Positions 18,181 to 26,240 of a stretch of 64,000 nt of DNA are shown one piece after another. This DNA comes from Tellurirhabdus bombi (lineage in GTDB: Bacteria > Bacteroidota > Bacteroidia > Cytophagales > Spirosomataceae). Location: NCBI RefSeq assembly GCF_021484805.1, contig NZ_CP090557.1, positions 2,740,001-2,804,000 of the forward strand, in the 5' to 3' direction. The position numbers and the translations under genes are program-made. Numbering within the stretch: the first letter of the stretch is position 1; each line of letters opens with the position of its first letter. A model generated the notes under the pieces. That model was not told where the DNA came from. It worked only from the letters and a program-made list of their open reading frames with translations, and searched no databases.

Positions 18181-20068
18181 TTGTTTTACGTTTAAAAATG
18201 ATAAGTCCTGCCATGCCTAGCTTCCGGCCCGTTTCCGCGCCCAGGGCAGCGATACCGTCCAAGCCTGGCTTATGGGTCAAGTCATTGAAAGAGTGAGCAT
18301 GGCCTTTCGTAGCGAATAGGGTGCTGGCCGTTTGCTGGGTGAGGTAGCCCGCCAGGCTGTGGTTGCCCCAGCCAAACGCCTGGTTCCAGTTATTGACATC
18401 CCCCGGCGTTAGTGTGCGGGCCACTTCGGGCACGGTATTATCCCGCGCAAAGACGGTTTCGGCAGGTTGCACCGATACGTTCCCCGCTACCTGCGTACCT
18501 GGTGGGGGCAATACATCCCCGTCCGTGAGTTCGCCCTGGTGGAGAAATTCGTCCTGGAACAGGTACACGATCTCGAATTTGTGGGCGAATGTGGTGTCCC
18601 CGTCCTTTTTCTGCTTGATCGACTTGCTGAGCAGGCCAATCGGAAACTGTCGATTCGGGAGCAGGTGCCAGCGCTGGCGGGAGCGGTAGAAGTCGTGAAA
18701 AAGCCGCAGTACTGGCTCATTTTGCCATCCCGTGGCCACTTCCAGACGCTGCTGCACCGCTGTGTTGTACTCGACGAATTGCCCGTCGGATAGCTCGTAA
18801 TTGGCGGGCAGGTACTGCTCCGCCTGATCGTGGAAAACATCCAGCTCCAGCGAGCCTTTTCCGTGCGTTTTGACAGTATCAATGGCCCCAAAGCTGTTGA
18901 CGTATGCCAGATAGCGCACGTACGGCTGTTGCCGGTAATCGACGATATACCGGTACTTTTTCGACCAGTAACCAAAGGCATTTTTCAGCTGGACAGTGTA
19001 CTCCTTCAGCAGGCGTCCCTGGGGCGTATTAAGCCGCAGACCCAGCTCATCGACACCGGTCGGGAATACCGCTTTGGCGTAGGCCGGAATGCTCAAACCA
19101 GGCAGCAAATCAATACGCGTGCGGGTCGAATCGTCGTCAAAGGTCATGGTGACCTCCAGAAAGGAAAAGGTGATTTCCCCGCGCAGGGCCAGAAACGACA
19201 AGTATTGCGGTTCATCAACGCGGACGTAGCGGGTAGATGGCCCCAGGCGCAACGCCCGATCCTGCTCCGGGGCATCCGCACTCGGACGGATCAGATCAAT
19301 GAGCTGCACCTTGCCCTTCAGCTCGTAGGGCAGACCGCCCCAGTAGGCGTATTTGGTAGTATGCTGGGTCAGGCGTCCAATGTTGGCCGGTTCGCCCCAG
19401 GCTTCCCCATAGCGGATGTAATACGCCCGTGCGCTGGCCGTGCACAGTTTTGGCTGCACGGCATTCCAGTACGGCAAATCCGCCTCCAGCTCACTGTGCA
19501 GGGTTCCCGATAGGTCAATACGGGTCTGGTCTTGGTCGTCAAATTCGAGGGGGCCGTCCCAGATGCGTTTAAAGTCGGAAGAGCCAATTTTCTGGCAATA
19601 CACTTGCACGTACACGCTGTAGCGCTCACGCTTAACGGGATCAACGCCCGCCGTGGGATTAGCCACGACGATGGTGCCCTGCGTGCGCGGGGCCAGGTTG
19701 TACGTAGGTCCGGGCTGACGCGCCGTAAAAATCAGCTGAAACCCGGCATCATGAACAATGAAATCTTCTTCGATGGGGTAATAATCCCGGAAATACGGCA
19801 GGATGCCGGTGATGTAGGTTGGATCACCGTTGCCCGTGGGGAACTCGTGGGGTTCGGTGGGAGTATCGCGGGCAATGAGCTGAAGGCTGCGCCCTTTCCA
19901 GAACAAATGCACAATGTCCCCGTCGGCTACCGGCCCGCCAAAGCCAACGCTCGATACCGCTTTGGTGCCGACCAGCAGCGTACGCGCATTACCGGAAAAG
20001 ACGTAGCTCGTACGGCCCCCTTTGGTCAGTGCAAATTGATCCGGTTGTTCTAAAATCGTTACCCCCAT
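18173..20068 (-). CDS. phage tail fibre-like structural protein
   Basis: This 631-aa protein is mostly beta-rich. Near the C terminus (about 560-610) it has NNWNQAFGWGNHSLAGYLT, a WN..GWGNH..GYLT motif that recurs in tail-fibre proteins of Bacteroidetes prophages, then KGHAHSFNDLTHKPGLDG, typical of fibre trimerisation regions. Its ATG at 20068 lies 29 bp after a copy of the 21-bp late-region element, so it may begin its own transcript. It is the first of a run of tail genes. Confidence 0.7.
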   Translation of the reverse strand: MGVTILEQPDQFALTKGGRTSYVFSGNARTLLVGTKAVSSVGFGGPVADGDIVHLFWKGRSLQLIARDTPTEPHEFPTGNGDPTYITGILPYFRDYYPIEEDFIVHDAGFQLIFTARQPGPTYNLAPRTQGTIVVANPTAGVDPVKRERYSVYVQVYCQKIGSSDFKRIWDGPLEFDDQDQTRIDLSGTLHSELEADLPYWNAVQPKLCTASARAYYIRYGEAWGEPANIGRLTQHTTKYAYWGGLPYELKGKVQLIDLIRPSADAPEQDRALRLGPSTRYVRVDEPQYLSFLALRGEITFSFLEVTMTFDDDSTRTRIDLLPGLSIPAYAKAVFPTGVDELGLRLNTPQGRLLKEYTVQLKNAFGYWSKKYRYIVDYRQQPYVRYLAYVNSFGAIDTVKTHGKGSLELDVFHDQAEQYLPANYELSDGQFVEYNTAVQQRLEVATGWQNEPVLRLFHDFYRSRQRWHLLPNRQFPIGLLSKSIKQKKDGDTTFAHKFEIVYLFQDEFLHQGELTDGDVLPPPGTQVAGNVSVQPAETVFARDNTVPEVARTLTPGDVNNWNQAFGWGNHSLAGYLTQQTASTLFATKGHAHSFNDLTHKPGLDGIAALGAETGRKLGMAGLIIFKRKTNG

Positions 20069-20097
20069 GCTCCAAAATTGGGCCTATAGGGGTCGGC

Positions 20098-20118
20098 AAA
20101 AAACGACATCAACCGACC
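20098..20118 (-). promoter_or_regulatory. 21-bp late-region element, copy 3
   Basis: On the minus strand this reads GGTCGGTTGATGTCG followed by six T bases. It is identical at 25703-25723 and 33326-33346; this copy and the 25703 copy match over 24 bp. It starts at the stop codon of the upstream gene and ends 29 bp before the ATG at 20068. All three copies point the same way and precede minus-strand genes. It is a candidate promoter or activator site. Confidence 0.6.
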
Positions 20119-20630
20119 TAAAACAGGTCGTCCGGGCTAAGCAGCAGCGAAATCGGTACCTGCCAGGTAAACGAGTAACCCCGGCCTACCCAGCCATCGC
20201 CCAGCATGGTGATCGGCTCACCGGGAACGCTTTGCAGGTCGAGTTGAATGGTGTTTTCATTAAGCGGTCCACACAGGGCATCTTTCAGCATCAGAGCCAG
20301 TACTTTCATGGCCACCGTCCGGCAGATTTGTTTGGCTTCCAGTTTGGCCTCCCGATTATTTTGGGCCTTACGAATCACGGCAAAACTGCCGGAGATTTCG
20401 GCGTGGTAATTATCCCGTCCGGCGTTGGTGACCTGATCCAGAAAGTCCTCCCAAATCAGTATATTTTTATCCACTTTCAGTTCGGATCGGGAAGCCTCCT
20501 GAACCTGGCGGGGATTACTCACATCATCCACTAGCACAAAAGCGGGGGCATTGTCGCGGTGAGCAATGGCCGTTAGGCGCGTGGCCAGGCTTTCGCCGTA
20601 TTGGTGGTAGAACGTGTTGAAATCCTTCAT
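20118..20630 (-). CDS. phage protein, possible tail completion protein
   Basis: This 170-aa protein has a mixed alpha/beta composition and no membrane segment. Its ATG overlaps the stop of the upstream gene (TAATG), so the two are translationally coupled. Size and position, between a large upstream protein and the tail fibres, fit a tail terminator or completion factor, but no motif is recognised. The stop codon abuts the regulatory element at 20098-20118. Confidence 0.7.
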   Translation of the reverse strand: MKDFNTFYHQYGESLATRLTAIAHRDNAPAFVLVDDVSNPRQVQEASRSELKVDKNILIWEDFLDQVTNAGRDNYHAEISGSFAVIRKAQNNREAKLEAKQICRTVAMKVLALMLKDALCGPLNENTIQLDLQSVPGEPITMLGDGWVGRGYSFTWQVPISLLLSPDDLF

Positions 20631-21418
20631 TACTTTTTCTCCAGATTGGTTTTAAACTCTTCGGATTCCTGAATCATCTTGTCCAGGGTGGGCAGGACTA
20701 AAAACAGGTTGGTCTGCTCCAGCTGCTGAAACGTGCCCAGGGCACCCGTGTTACGCGCCAGATTCAGCCCCACATCCAACCAGGTGCCGGAAGCGCCCCC
20801 ACTTTCATCGCTTCGCTTGAACAGGTACTCAAATTGCACCGGGAAGGCTTCCATACAGCCGGTATAATTGAGCAGAATGCCGTGCAAAACCGCATCCGAA
20901 AGCCGCAGAAACCGCTTCTTGGCCCCTTCCAGCCTGCGCCGGTCGAATACCGCCCGCTTGCCGTCACTTTCCTTTTGCCAGGGAAGGGCACGGGGCTGGT
21001 ACAGCACAGCGGCCAGCTCGGCCAAGTCTTCCCGGTTTTTACCGGCGCGGTACCGCGAAACGGCGGCTTCGGCAAACATAAACTCCCCGAACGTCAGGCA
21101 CTCCAGGTTATCCCCCGGACCCACGTACGTGCGAAAGCCCAGGCAAAGCCGGGACATCATCCAGCGCGTGGGCAGCTGGTGCAGGAACTCGAGGAGTTTG
21201 AGTAAACGCGTCAGCTTTTCCCCGTCCAGCCGCTGGAGCCAGCGCCCCGGAATCCGGTACCAGAGCTGAAGCAGGACAATCTGCCCTTCCAGACTCGCCT
21301 GGAGGGTGAGCTGCCAGCGCATGAATTGAAGGAACTGCTTTGGGGTCAGTTCCTCCCAGGATTGGGGGCCGGTGAAGCTTTTGCTACGCTTCGGCGCTCT
21401 TAGCTGTAAATGGTGCAT
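20630..21418 (-). CDS. phage protein of unknown function
   Basis: This 262-aa protein is predicted to be largely helical, with many Leu, Trp and Arg residues (EELTPKQFLQFMRWQLTLQ, RLEGAKKRFLRLSD). Its start overlaps the end of the holin-like gene by 35 bp. No signal peptide is seen. It could be a tail assembly protein because tail genes follow it; that is position-based only. Confidence 0.7.
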   Translation of the reverse strand: MHHLQLRAPKRSKSFTGPQSWEELTPKQFLQFMRWQLTLQASLEGQIVLLQLWYRIPGRWLQRLDGEKLTRLLKLLEFLHQLPTRWMMSRLCLGFRTYVGPGDNLECLTFGEFMFAEAAVSRYRAGKNREDLAELAAVLYQPRALPWQKESDGKRAVFDRRRLEGAKKRFLRLSDAVLHGILLNYTGCMEAFPVQFEYLFKRSDESGGASGTWLDVGLNLARNTGALGTFQQLEQTNLFLVLPTLDKMIQESEEFKTNLEKK

Positions 21419-21770
21419 CCTGAAGTTTTGCTTTACCGTTTCGAGGCAGGGGACGTAATTTTGTTAGCAGCTCCTTATGCATCTGCTTTCCCTCAATACG
21501 CTGCAATTCAGTCAATTCGGTGAGCTTTTCAATAGCTGTTGTCGAGCGGTTTTGCCCGTGGATCATGTCGCGTTGCATCGTCAGCTGAGCGTCGTTCTGC
21601 TCCCGGACCAGCTTAATGGTTTGTTCGTTGTGGCCCAGCATGGTGGCCGTCATTTGCTCGTCTTTTTGCTTGAGGTATTTCCAGACGATGGTCAGAAAAA
21701 TCAATAAGACGCCCGATAAAATGGACGTTTCAAATACCTTGAGCAAGAGTTCTGGCGTGAAAAATTCCAT
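21384..21770 (-). CDS. holin-like single-membrane-span protein
   Basis: This 128-aa protein has one membrane segment at residues about 14-33 (ILSGVLLIFLTIVWKYL), a charged KQKDEQ segment, a long amphipathic helix (about 40-90) and a basic C terminus. This layout resembles BhlA/UviB-type holins. It follows a DUF5675 protein and two small exported or membrane proteins, forming a plausible lysis cassette (21384-22976). Holin activity is inferred from topology and neighbours. Confidence 0.6.
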   Translation of the reverse strand: MEFFTPELLLKVFETSILSGVLLIFLTIVWKYLKQKDEQMTATMLGHNEQTIKLVREQNDAQLTMQRDMIHGQNRSTTAIEKLTELTELQRIEGKQMHKELLTKLRPLPRNGKAKLQDAPFTAKSAEA

Positions 21771-21776
21771 GTCTTT

Positions 21777-22205
21777 TTACGTTACGGTGATAAATACTTT
21801 TTCCTTTTTTTTGTGGGCGGCATTCAGGTGCACCATGAGCCGCTTGTAGGCTTTTTTGGAATTACCCAGGAAGCTCCCGGACCGGTTTTCTCCGACCAGA
21901 ATGCAACCGTCGGTATCGACAACGGTATTGCCAACGTGAATGCGTATTCCGGCAAAATAAAGCACCTCCAACAGTTCCGGCATGACCACCTGAAAGCGGT
22001 TGGAAAAGCTCAGCACCACCCGGTAGACCCCCACCAGAATGGCGGTTTTCCCGTGGATTTTCCCTTTGCCGCCCGGCTCGATTTCCCGAACGGGATCTTC
22101 CAGGGTGTGGCAGCGCATCAGCAGCGTGTCGTCGTCGGCCCGCACCTCCAGAATGCCGCCGGTGTAGGTGCCCGTCAGGTCGGTGCGTTTGAGGGTCAGT
22201 TTCAT
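21777..22205 (-). CDS. DUF5675-family protein, probable lysis-associated
   Basis: This is a 142-aa protein from the ATG at 22205, which overlaps the upstream stop as ATGA; an upstream in-frame ATG at 22262 would lie within the preceding gene. Residues about 85-110 contain IRIHVGNTVVDTDGCILVG, the conserved His and Cys patch of DUF5675. Proteins of this family are common beside phage lysis genes, and the His/Cys arrangement recalls L,D-transpeptidase-like folds. No signal peptide is visible, so it would need the holin or another route to reach peptidoglycan. An enzymatic role is inferred. Confidence 0.75.
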   Translation of the reverse strand: MKLTLKRTDLTGTYTGGILEVRADDDTLLMRCHTLEDPVREIEPGGKGKIHGKTAILVGVYRVVLSFSNRFQVVMPELLEVLYFAGIRIHVGNTVVDTDGCILVGENRSGSFLGNSKKAYKRLMVHLNAAHKKKEKVFITVT

Positions 22206-22738
22206 AGCAACATGATTAAACCCGCCACACCCAGCAACGCACCACCCGCCCCAAACTGCCACCGCTGTTTTCTCAGGCCGCTCAGGTATTCATCGTAGAC
22301 CAGGCTCAGCTGCTCTGGCTGGAGCACCCGTTTCCGGTACCGGCGCGGCAGCAGGTTTTTGAGCGCGTCCAGACTGTTGGTGGCCAGTCTCAGATCGACC
22401 TCGGAGAGTTCCAACGCATCGCGGGCGGTGTGATAACGGCCCGCCAGATCGGTGTATTCCTGGCTCCGCTGCTGGCCAAAACGCCGTTGGGCAGCCAGGG
22501 CAGTGTCCAGTCCCGCAATTTCCGCTTTGAGGCTATCAACCGCCTTTTTGGAACGTTTGCTCAGCTCATCCGCCGCCGCTATTTTGGTTTTGATCAGCTC
22601 GTAAGTAGGCTGATTGATGGCCACGCCCTGAGCGAACGGGAACGGGTCTTTCTGGCGTAGGGGCCGCACTTCCTGGGCAAAGACCAGGCTAAGGGAGGTC
22701 AACAGTAATGCTGTCGTAAGTAACGCGCGCATTTTCAT
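22202..22738 (-). CDS. exported coiled-coil protein with C-terminal membrane anchor (spanin-like)
   Basis: The protein is 178 aa from the ATG at 22738; a second ATG follows two codons later. An N-terminal signal peptide (ALLTTALLLTSLSLVFAQ) is followed by a long coiled coil (about 50-110), a basic patch (LPRRYRKR) and a C-terminal hydrophobic segment (FGAGGALLGVAGLIMLL). It overlaps the upstream 95-aa gene by 50 bp in another frame. Overlapping small exported genes in a lysis cassette are typical of spanin pairs, but the topology differs from classical Rz/Rz1, so the assignment is tentative. Confidence 0.65.
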   Translation of the reverse strand: MKMRALLTTALLLTSLSLVFAQEVRPLRQKDPFPFAQGVAINQPTYELIKTKIAAADELSKRSKKAVDSLKAEIAGLDTALAAQRRFGQQRSQEYTDLAGRYHTARDALELSEVDLRLATNSLDALKNLLPRRYRKRVLQPEQLSLVYDEYLSGLRKQRWQFGAGGALLGVAGLIMLL

Positions 22739-22976
22739 AGTTATCAACAGTTTGGTTGTTACGCTTTCGGAGGATAATGACCCGGTTGCGGGCTTCTTCA
22801 GCCCGGAGCAGCAGGGTGTCGGAAAAAGAGGGCGGCAGGACAATGGTGGTCACCGCTTTGGGGCGTGGCTTCTGGTCGCAGGACTGAAAGCATAGCGTGG
22901 TCATCAGGCCCAACAGGACAATGATCAGCAGCTGGAGCGATACCAGCACGCGCTGGAAGGTCATTTCTTTTTTCAT
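22689..22976 (-). CDS. small membrane-anchored protein (spanin-like partner)
   Basis: This 95-aa protein starts at the ATG at 22976. A membrane segment at about 10-30 (VSLQLLIIVLLGLMTTLCF) ends in a Cys, then a charged periplasmic-type helix follows (LRAEEARNRVIILRKRNN). That is the shape of an inner-membrane spanin (Rz-like), or a lipoprotein if the Cys is lipidated. It overlaps the next gene by 50 bp in a different frame. A longer in-frame upstream extension reaches into the previous gene and was rejected because it lacks coding character. Confidence 0.6.
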   Translation of the reverse strand: MKKEMTFQRVLVSLQLLIIVLLGLMTTLCFQSCDQKPRPKAVTTIVLPPSFSDTLLLRAEEARNRVIILRKRNNQTVDNYENARVTYDSITVDLP

Positions 22977-22986
22977 GATCAGGGGG

Positions 22987-23916
22987 TTAAAAAAATACGA
23001 TGGCGTCACCCGTTGGGCGGTGTCCCGTGGGTGCGTCTGGGGTCGTTGGGGTAGCGGCTTTTTTGTACAGCTCGATGAACTGTTTGGTTTTGCTGCGATG
23101 GCTGGCGATGGCCCGCGTGATGCGTTCGTCCGAGGCTTCCGTGCGGTATTCGACCGTATCGGCCCAGCCCAGCACCTGAACGCCTTGCTCGTTGACATCC
23201 ACAATCCGGTCTTCCAGCGCCTGGGCCATTGTGGCATACGCCAGAGCACGGCGGATCATGTCCAGTTGCAACTCCTGCGAAACGCTGAGATCATTGCCCT
23301 GTAGCGCCGCCCAGTTATCGCCCAAAGCGGGCCGGATAATGGTCTTTTCGGCAGTCTTCAGGCTCGGCCACAGGCTCCAGAAAATGAGGCGGGATTCCCG
23401 AATGAAAAAGTATTCCGAAAACAGCTGGGCCGAATGAATGAGGTATTTGGACGCTTCCCGAAAGTGCATTCCGTTGCCGTACTCGCTGTAGGTGGCGATG
23501 TTACTCTCCAGGAATTGCAGCAGCTGCTCCAGCCCATCCCAGGCGAGCTGTCGGTACTGCGCGGTCACGTCTTTAAACTGCCACTCAAACGCATCTTTGG
23601 CGGTGTCGGTGGTGTTGCGACTCACGCCAAAATCGCCAATGTTCACGTTCACCGCTTTTGCGTAGGTCAATAGCGCCATGTTGGCGATAGGCACACAGAC
23701 ATAATCCAGTAGCTGCTGATTGGCTTCGCTCAGGTCGGATTTGGTGTGTGATGCCTGTTTGAACGCCGTGGCCAGCGTATCAATCAAGCCCCAACCCACA
23801 AATCGACCCACAAACAGCTGAGCCTGGCGCAAGTGAGGGGCGATGCTGGAGTAGTGCAGATCGCCAATGGTGACGTACTCCCGGAGCAGGTCGGTATCGT
23901 GGATTAAGAGCTTCAT
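22987..23916 (-). CDS. DUF6712-type phage head protein
   Basis: This 309-aa, mostly helical protein (SEANQQLLDYVCVPIANMAL, RTEASDERITRAIASHRSK) matches the DUF6712 pattern of Bacteroidetes prophages. These genes usually follow the portal, as here. It overlaps the portal gene by 4 bp (ATGA). A head-tail connector or capsid-associated role is probable from position but not demonstrated. Confidence 0.7.
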   Translation of the reverse strand: MKLLIHDTDLLREYVTIGDLHYSSIAPHLRQAQLFVGRFVGWGLIDTLATAFKQASHTKSDLSEANQQLLDYVCVPIANMALLTYAKAVNVNIGDFGVSRNTTDTAKDAFEWQFKDVTAQYRQLAWDGLEQLLQFLESNIATYSEYGNGMHFREASKYLIHSAQLFSEYFFIRESRLIFWSLWPSLKTAEKTIIRPALGDNWAALQGNDLSVSQELQLDMIRRALAYATMAQALEDRIVDVNEQGVQVLGWADTVEYRTEASDERITRAIASHRSKTKQFIELYKKAATPTTPDAPTGHRPTGDAIVFF

Positions 23917-25292
23917 GAGGCTTGTTTGGCGGTTGAATGGCCCGTGTCCAGGGTGGTGAGCAGGGTATCGCGAAATTTGAACGTTAAGTCCGGGTAGTGT
24001 TTTGTCCAGCCATTGTATTCCGCCGCGAATTGCAGGGGTTCCAGGATGCGATCCCGGTAAGGCTTGGCTTTGCTGACGAAAATCCAGAAGGCTTCCCGCT
24101 TGTCGGACCCACCCGACCGGGCACCCAGTTTATCCGAGGCAAACCCAAACAGGGTTGGATCGACGCCCAGGGCGTAGAGCAGGTTGGCAATCCCCTCCGA
24201 ATAGTCATCGTTGAATTTCCCTTCAACGTGGTTGTCTTTCAAGACATCGATCTTGATGCCGACGTGTTCCTCGGCCACGGCATCATACCAGGTATCGGTC
24301 ATCACACCCTTATGGGCGTTTTTGATGTTGGTCAGCCGATCCATCAGGGCACTGAGGAAGCCGTCCCGAATGGCCATCTTTTCGTCGGTGCTGCCGCCTG
24401 TCCAGCGCTCGCCATACACCCGCTCCCAGTATTCCTCCGGTATCTGAATGTGATACTTCAGGGTCATCTGGTTTTGCAGCGCAAACTTCTTGAACTCAGG
24501 AATGGCCGCTAAACCTTCCAGCCAACCCGATGAGCGGGCCGAATCCCAGGCCGCGAGCTGGTAATAGGACTTACCTGGTGATGGGAAGGAAATCGGATAG
24601 ATGTACTTGAAGGCTTTGCCTTTACGGACGGCATCCACCCGGTCATACTGGTAGGGGTTGATGGCCGGGAGTTTGGTGGTGGTGGCATCGGTAGCCCGTG
24701 CCTGGGGCCAGTTGGCATTGATATACACCGTATCGAGGGCACCTGTCCGCTCGTTCATGCGGCCCCAGCGGCAATACGGCGTTTCGTTGTTGTGCAGCTG
24801 CACAATCTCGGAGCGGTCTTTCGAGAGGATAAATTCCGGGAAGGCATTCACCCACCAGGCAATGTCCTGCGTGGCTTCCAGCAGGTAGCGCTTGGTGGTG
24901 ATGTTCTTCAGGAACGCCCGAATCTTTAGATCGACCGGGCTATTCCCTTTGATGGGTACATCCGAATCTTCATCGGCAGCCGCAAAAACACCGCCTCCGA
25001 TCCAAAGCGCCGCTTTGTCGTTCAGCGCCTGGGGGATCACAGTGTTCTTACTGGCTAATTCGATAATGCGCTGCGGAAAATCGTTGCCATCGCCCCAGTA
25101 AATGAGCTGGTCATCGCCGGGGGAGTGCATCCGCTCGATCACCGGCTCAGTGGGGCGGGCACCCATCAGGGCTAAATCAGGCCGGGCGTTGATGGCGGGT
25201 AGCCCAGTAACCACGGCATGGATGGCGGGCAGGTACCCAACGCGGCCCGTGTTGTCGTACTTTATTACGGTGTCTTGAACGGCTTCTTTCAT
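23913..25292 (-). CDS. phage portal protein
   Basis: This 459-aa protein has the size and features of Bacteroidetes phage portals: an N-terminal wing region (WGDGNDFPQRIIELASKN), a middle clip-like part, and the conserved C-terminal core ALGVDPTLFGFASDKLGARS followed by a stretch with RDRILEPLQF. Portals form a dodecameric ring at one capsid vertex and pass DNA during packaging. The upstream 120-aa gene overlaps it by 4 bp, and DUF6712 follows. No signal peptide and no apparent damage. Confidence 0.82.
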   Translation of the reverse strand: MKEAVQDTVIKYDNTGRVGYLPAIHAVVTGLPAINARPDLALMGARPTEPVIERMHSPGDDQLIYWGDGNDFPQRIIELASKNTVIPQALNDKAALWIGGGVFAAADEDSDVPIKGNSPVDLKIRAFLKNITTKRYLLEATQDIAWWVNAFPEFILSKDRSEIVQLHNNETPYCRWGRMNERTGALDTVYINANWPQARATDATTTKLPAINPYQYDRVDAVRKGKAFKYIYPISFPSPGKSYYQLAAWDSARSSGWLEGLAAIPEFKKFALQNQMTLKYHIQIPEEYWERVYGERWTGGSTDEKMAIRDGFLSALMDRLTNIKNAHKGVMTDTWYDAVAEEHVGIKIDVLKDNHVEGKFNDDYSEGIANLLYALGVDPTLFGFASDKLGARSGGSDKREAFWIFVSKAKPYRDRILEPLQFAAEYNGWTKHYPDLTFKFRDTLLTTLDTGHSTAKQAS

Positions 25293-25651
25293 CGTATGTC
25301 GTGGCCGTTAATGGCTAAAATCAGGTGCAGGTGCAGCTTGCGCGGTTGGTTGGAGTCCACCGCCTGAATGTTGCGGTGAAAGTTTCGGGGTGCATCCACC
25401 GGATCGCGTTCGCTGGCTGGCTGGTCAGATAGTTTTTTTACACGACCTCCGGGGACGTACCAGACGGCCCGCGCATAGCGGATGATCTCCCCTCCAGTGC
25501 CCCGGTTTTGGTCGGCAGTACAGAAGGTGATCGAGAAAGGTTTCGGTACGCCCCGGTGATCGGTGGTTTCGATGATAGCTACGGCTTCCTTCCAGGAAAG
25601 CATAGCCGGAGTGGAAGGGGTTACATAACGTTGCGTGTTTGGTTTCGACAT
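25289..25651 (-). CDS. small phage protein upstream of portal
   Basis: The protein is 120 aa from the ATG at 25651. A longer in-frame opening to 25813 would overlap the divergent gene and was not used. It contains LSWKEAVAIIETTDHRGVP, FSITFCTADQNRGTGGE and VWYVPGGRVKK, and ends in a His-rich helix (KLHLHLILAINGHD). No family is recognised. It is the first gene of the portal transcript, 51 bp after a copy of the 21-bp element, and overlaps portal by ATGA. Confidence 0.72.
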   Translation of the reverse strand: MSKPNTQRYVTPSTPAMLSWKEAVAIIETTDHRGVPKPFSITFCTADQNRGTGGEIIRYARAVWYVPGGRVKKLSDQPASERDPVDAPRNFHRNIQAVDSNQPRKLHLHLILAINGHDIR

Positions 25652-25702
25652 TGGTGCCAGTAGCTTCAAAGTGGGCAGCAAATTGGCACCGTGGAGCGGG
25701 GC

Positions 25703-25723
25703 AAAAAACGACATCAACCGACC
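25703..25723 (-). promoter_or_regulatory. 21-bp late-region element, copy 2
   Basis: This is the same sequence as at 20098-20118 and 33326-33346. Here it lies between two divergent genes, 51 bp before the minus-strand ATG at 25651 and 22 bp before the plus-strand ATG at 25746. An arrangement that could control both directions is possible. Confidence 0.6.
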
Positions 25724-25745
25724 GAAAAGCGTTATCTTGCTCCTT

Positions 25746-25967
25746 ATGGCAAAAGCACTTACCACCGATCTAGCCCTGAAGCGACTACTCACCAGTGAGG
25801 AATACCTGGCCACCTGGCTCCGCTGTGGCTACACCTTAGCCCACCGGCGCACCTATCTGCATCGACTCGTAAAAGGCACCCTTTCCACGGGTAAAAAGGA
25901 AGAAATACTAATCAAAGCCGGATTTTCCGTCAAAATGCCTACGACCTGGAACCGACCCCTCAAATAA
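25746..25967 (+). CDS. small plus-strand protein, possible DNA-binding
   Basis: This 73-aa basic protein starts at the ATG at 25746; an in-frame extension upstream to 25635 would overlap the divergent gene. It has helices LKRLLTSEEYLATWLR and AHRRTYLHRLVKG, then KKEEILIKAGFSVK, a pattern that could form a small helix-turn-helix. It is the only plus-strand gene within the minus-strand late region. Position next to the 21-bp element makes a regulatory role attractive but unproven. Confidence 0.6.
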   Translation: MAKALTTDLALKRLLTSEEYLATWLRCGYTLAHRRTYLHRLVKGTLSTGKKEEILIKAGFSVKMPTTWNRPLK

Positions 25968-26240
25968 TTGAACATCAGTTCAGTTGCAGCTAAACACTGT
26001 TGCAAATCTGTCACGCCTTTTTGCGCTCTTTTTTAACGCTTTTTGGCTTAATGGCTTGATTTACAGGTTTTGCTTTTGAAAAAGAGGCAAAAAGAGGCTT
26101 GTTTTCTGTCAGTTATCCCCGCCACGCACAGTCGGTCGAGTGCAACTGCACTTTTCCGCCCCTCTGATATATGATAGCCCACCCTGTAACCGGATAACCG
26201 GACGGGGTGGGCTAGGGCATTGACTGGTGTTGATGAATAA
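25968..26240. terminator. intergenic region with hairpin downstream of terminase
   Basis: There is no gene here. TAGCCCACCC (26175-26184) pairs perfectly with GGGTGGGCTA (26205-26214) around a 20-nt loop that itself contains CCGG repeats. It lies 27 bp after the terminase stop codon, between that gene and the transcript starting at 25651. No strong T run follows, so termination could be weak or rely on other factors. A short tandem AAAAAGAGGC duplication lies near 26077-26100. Confidence 0.5.
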
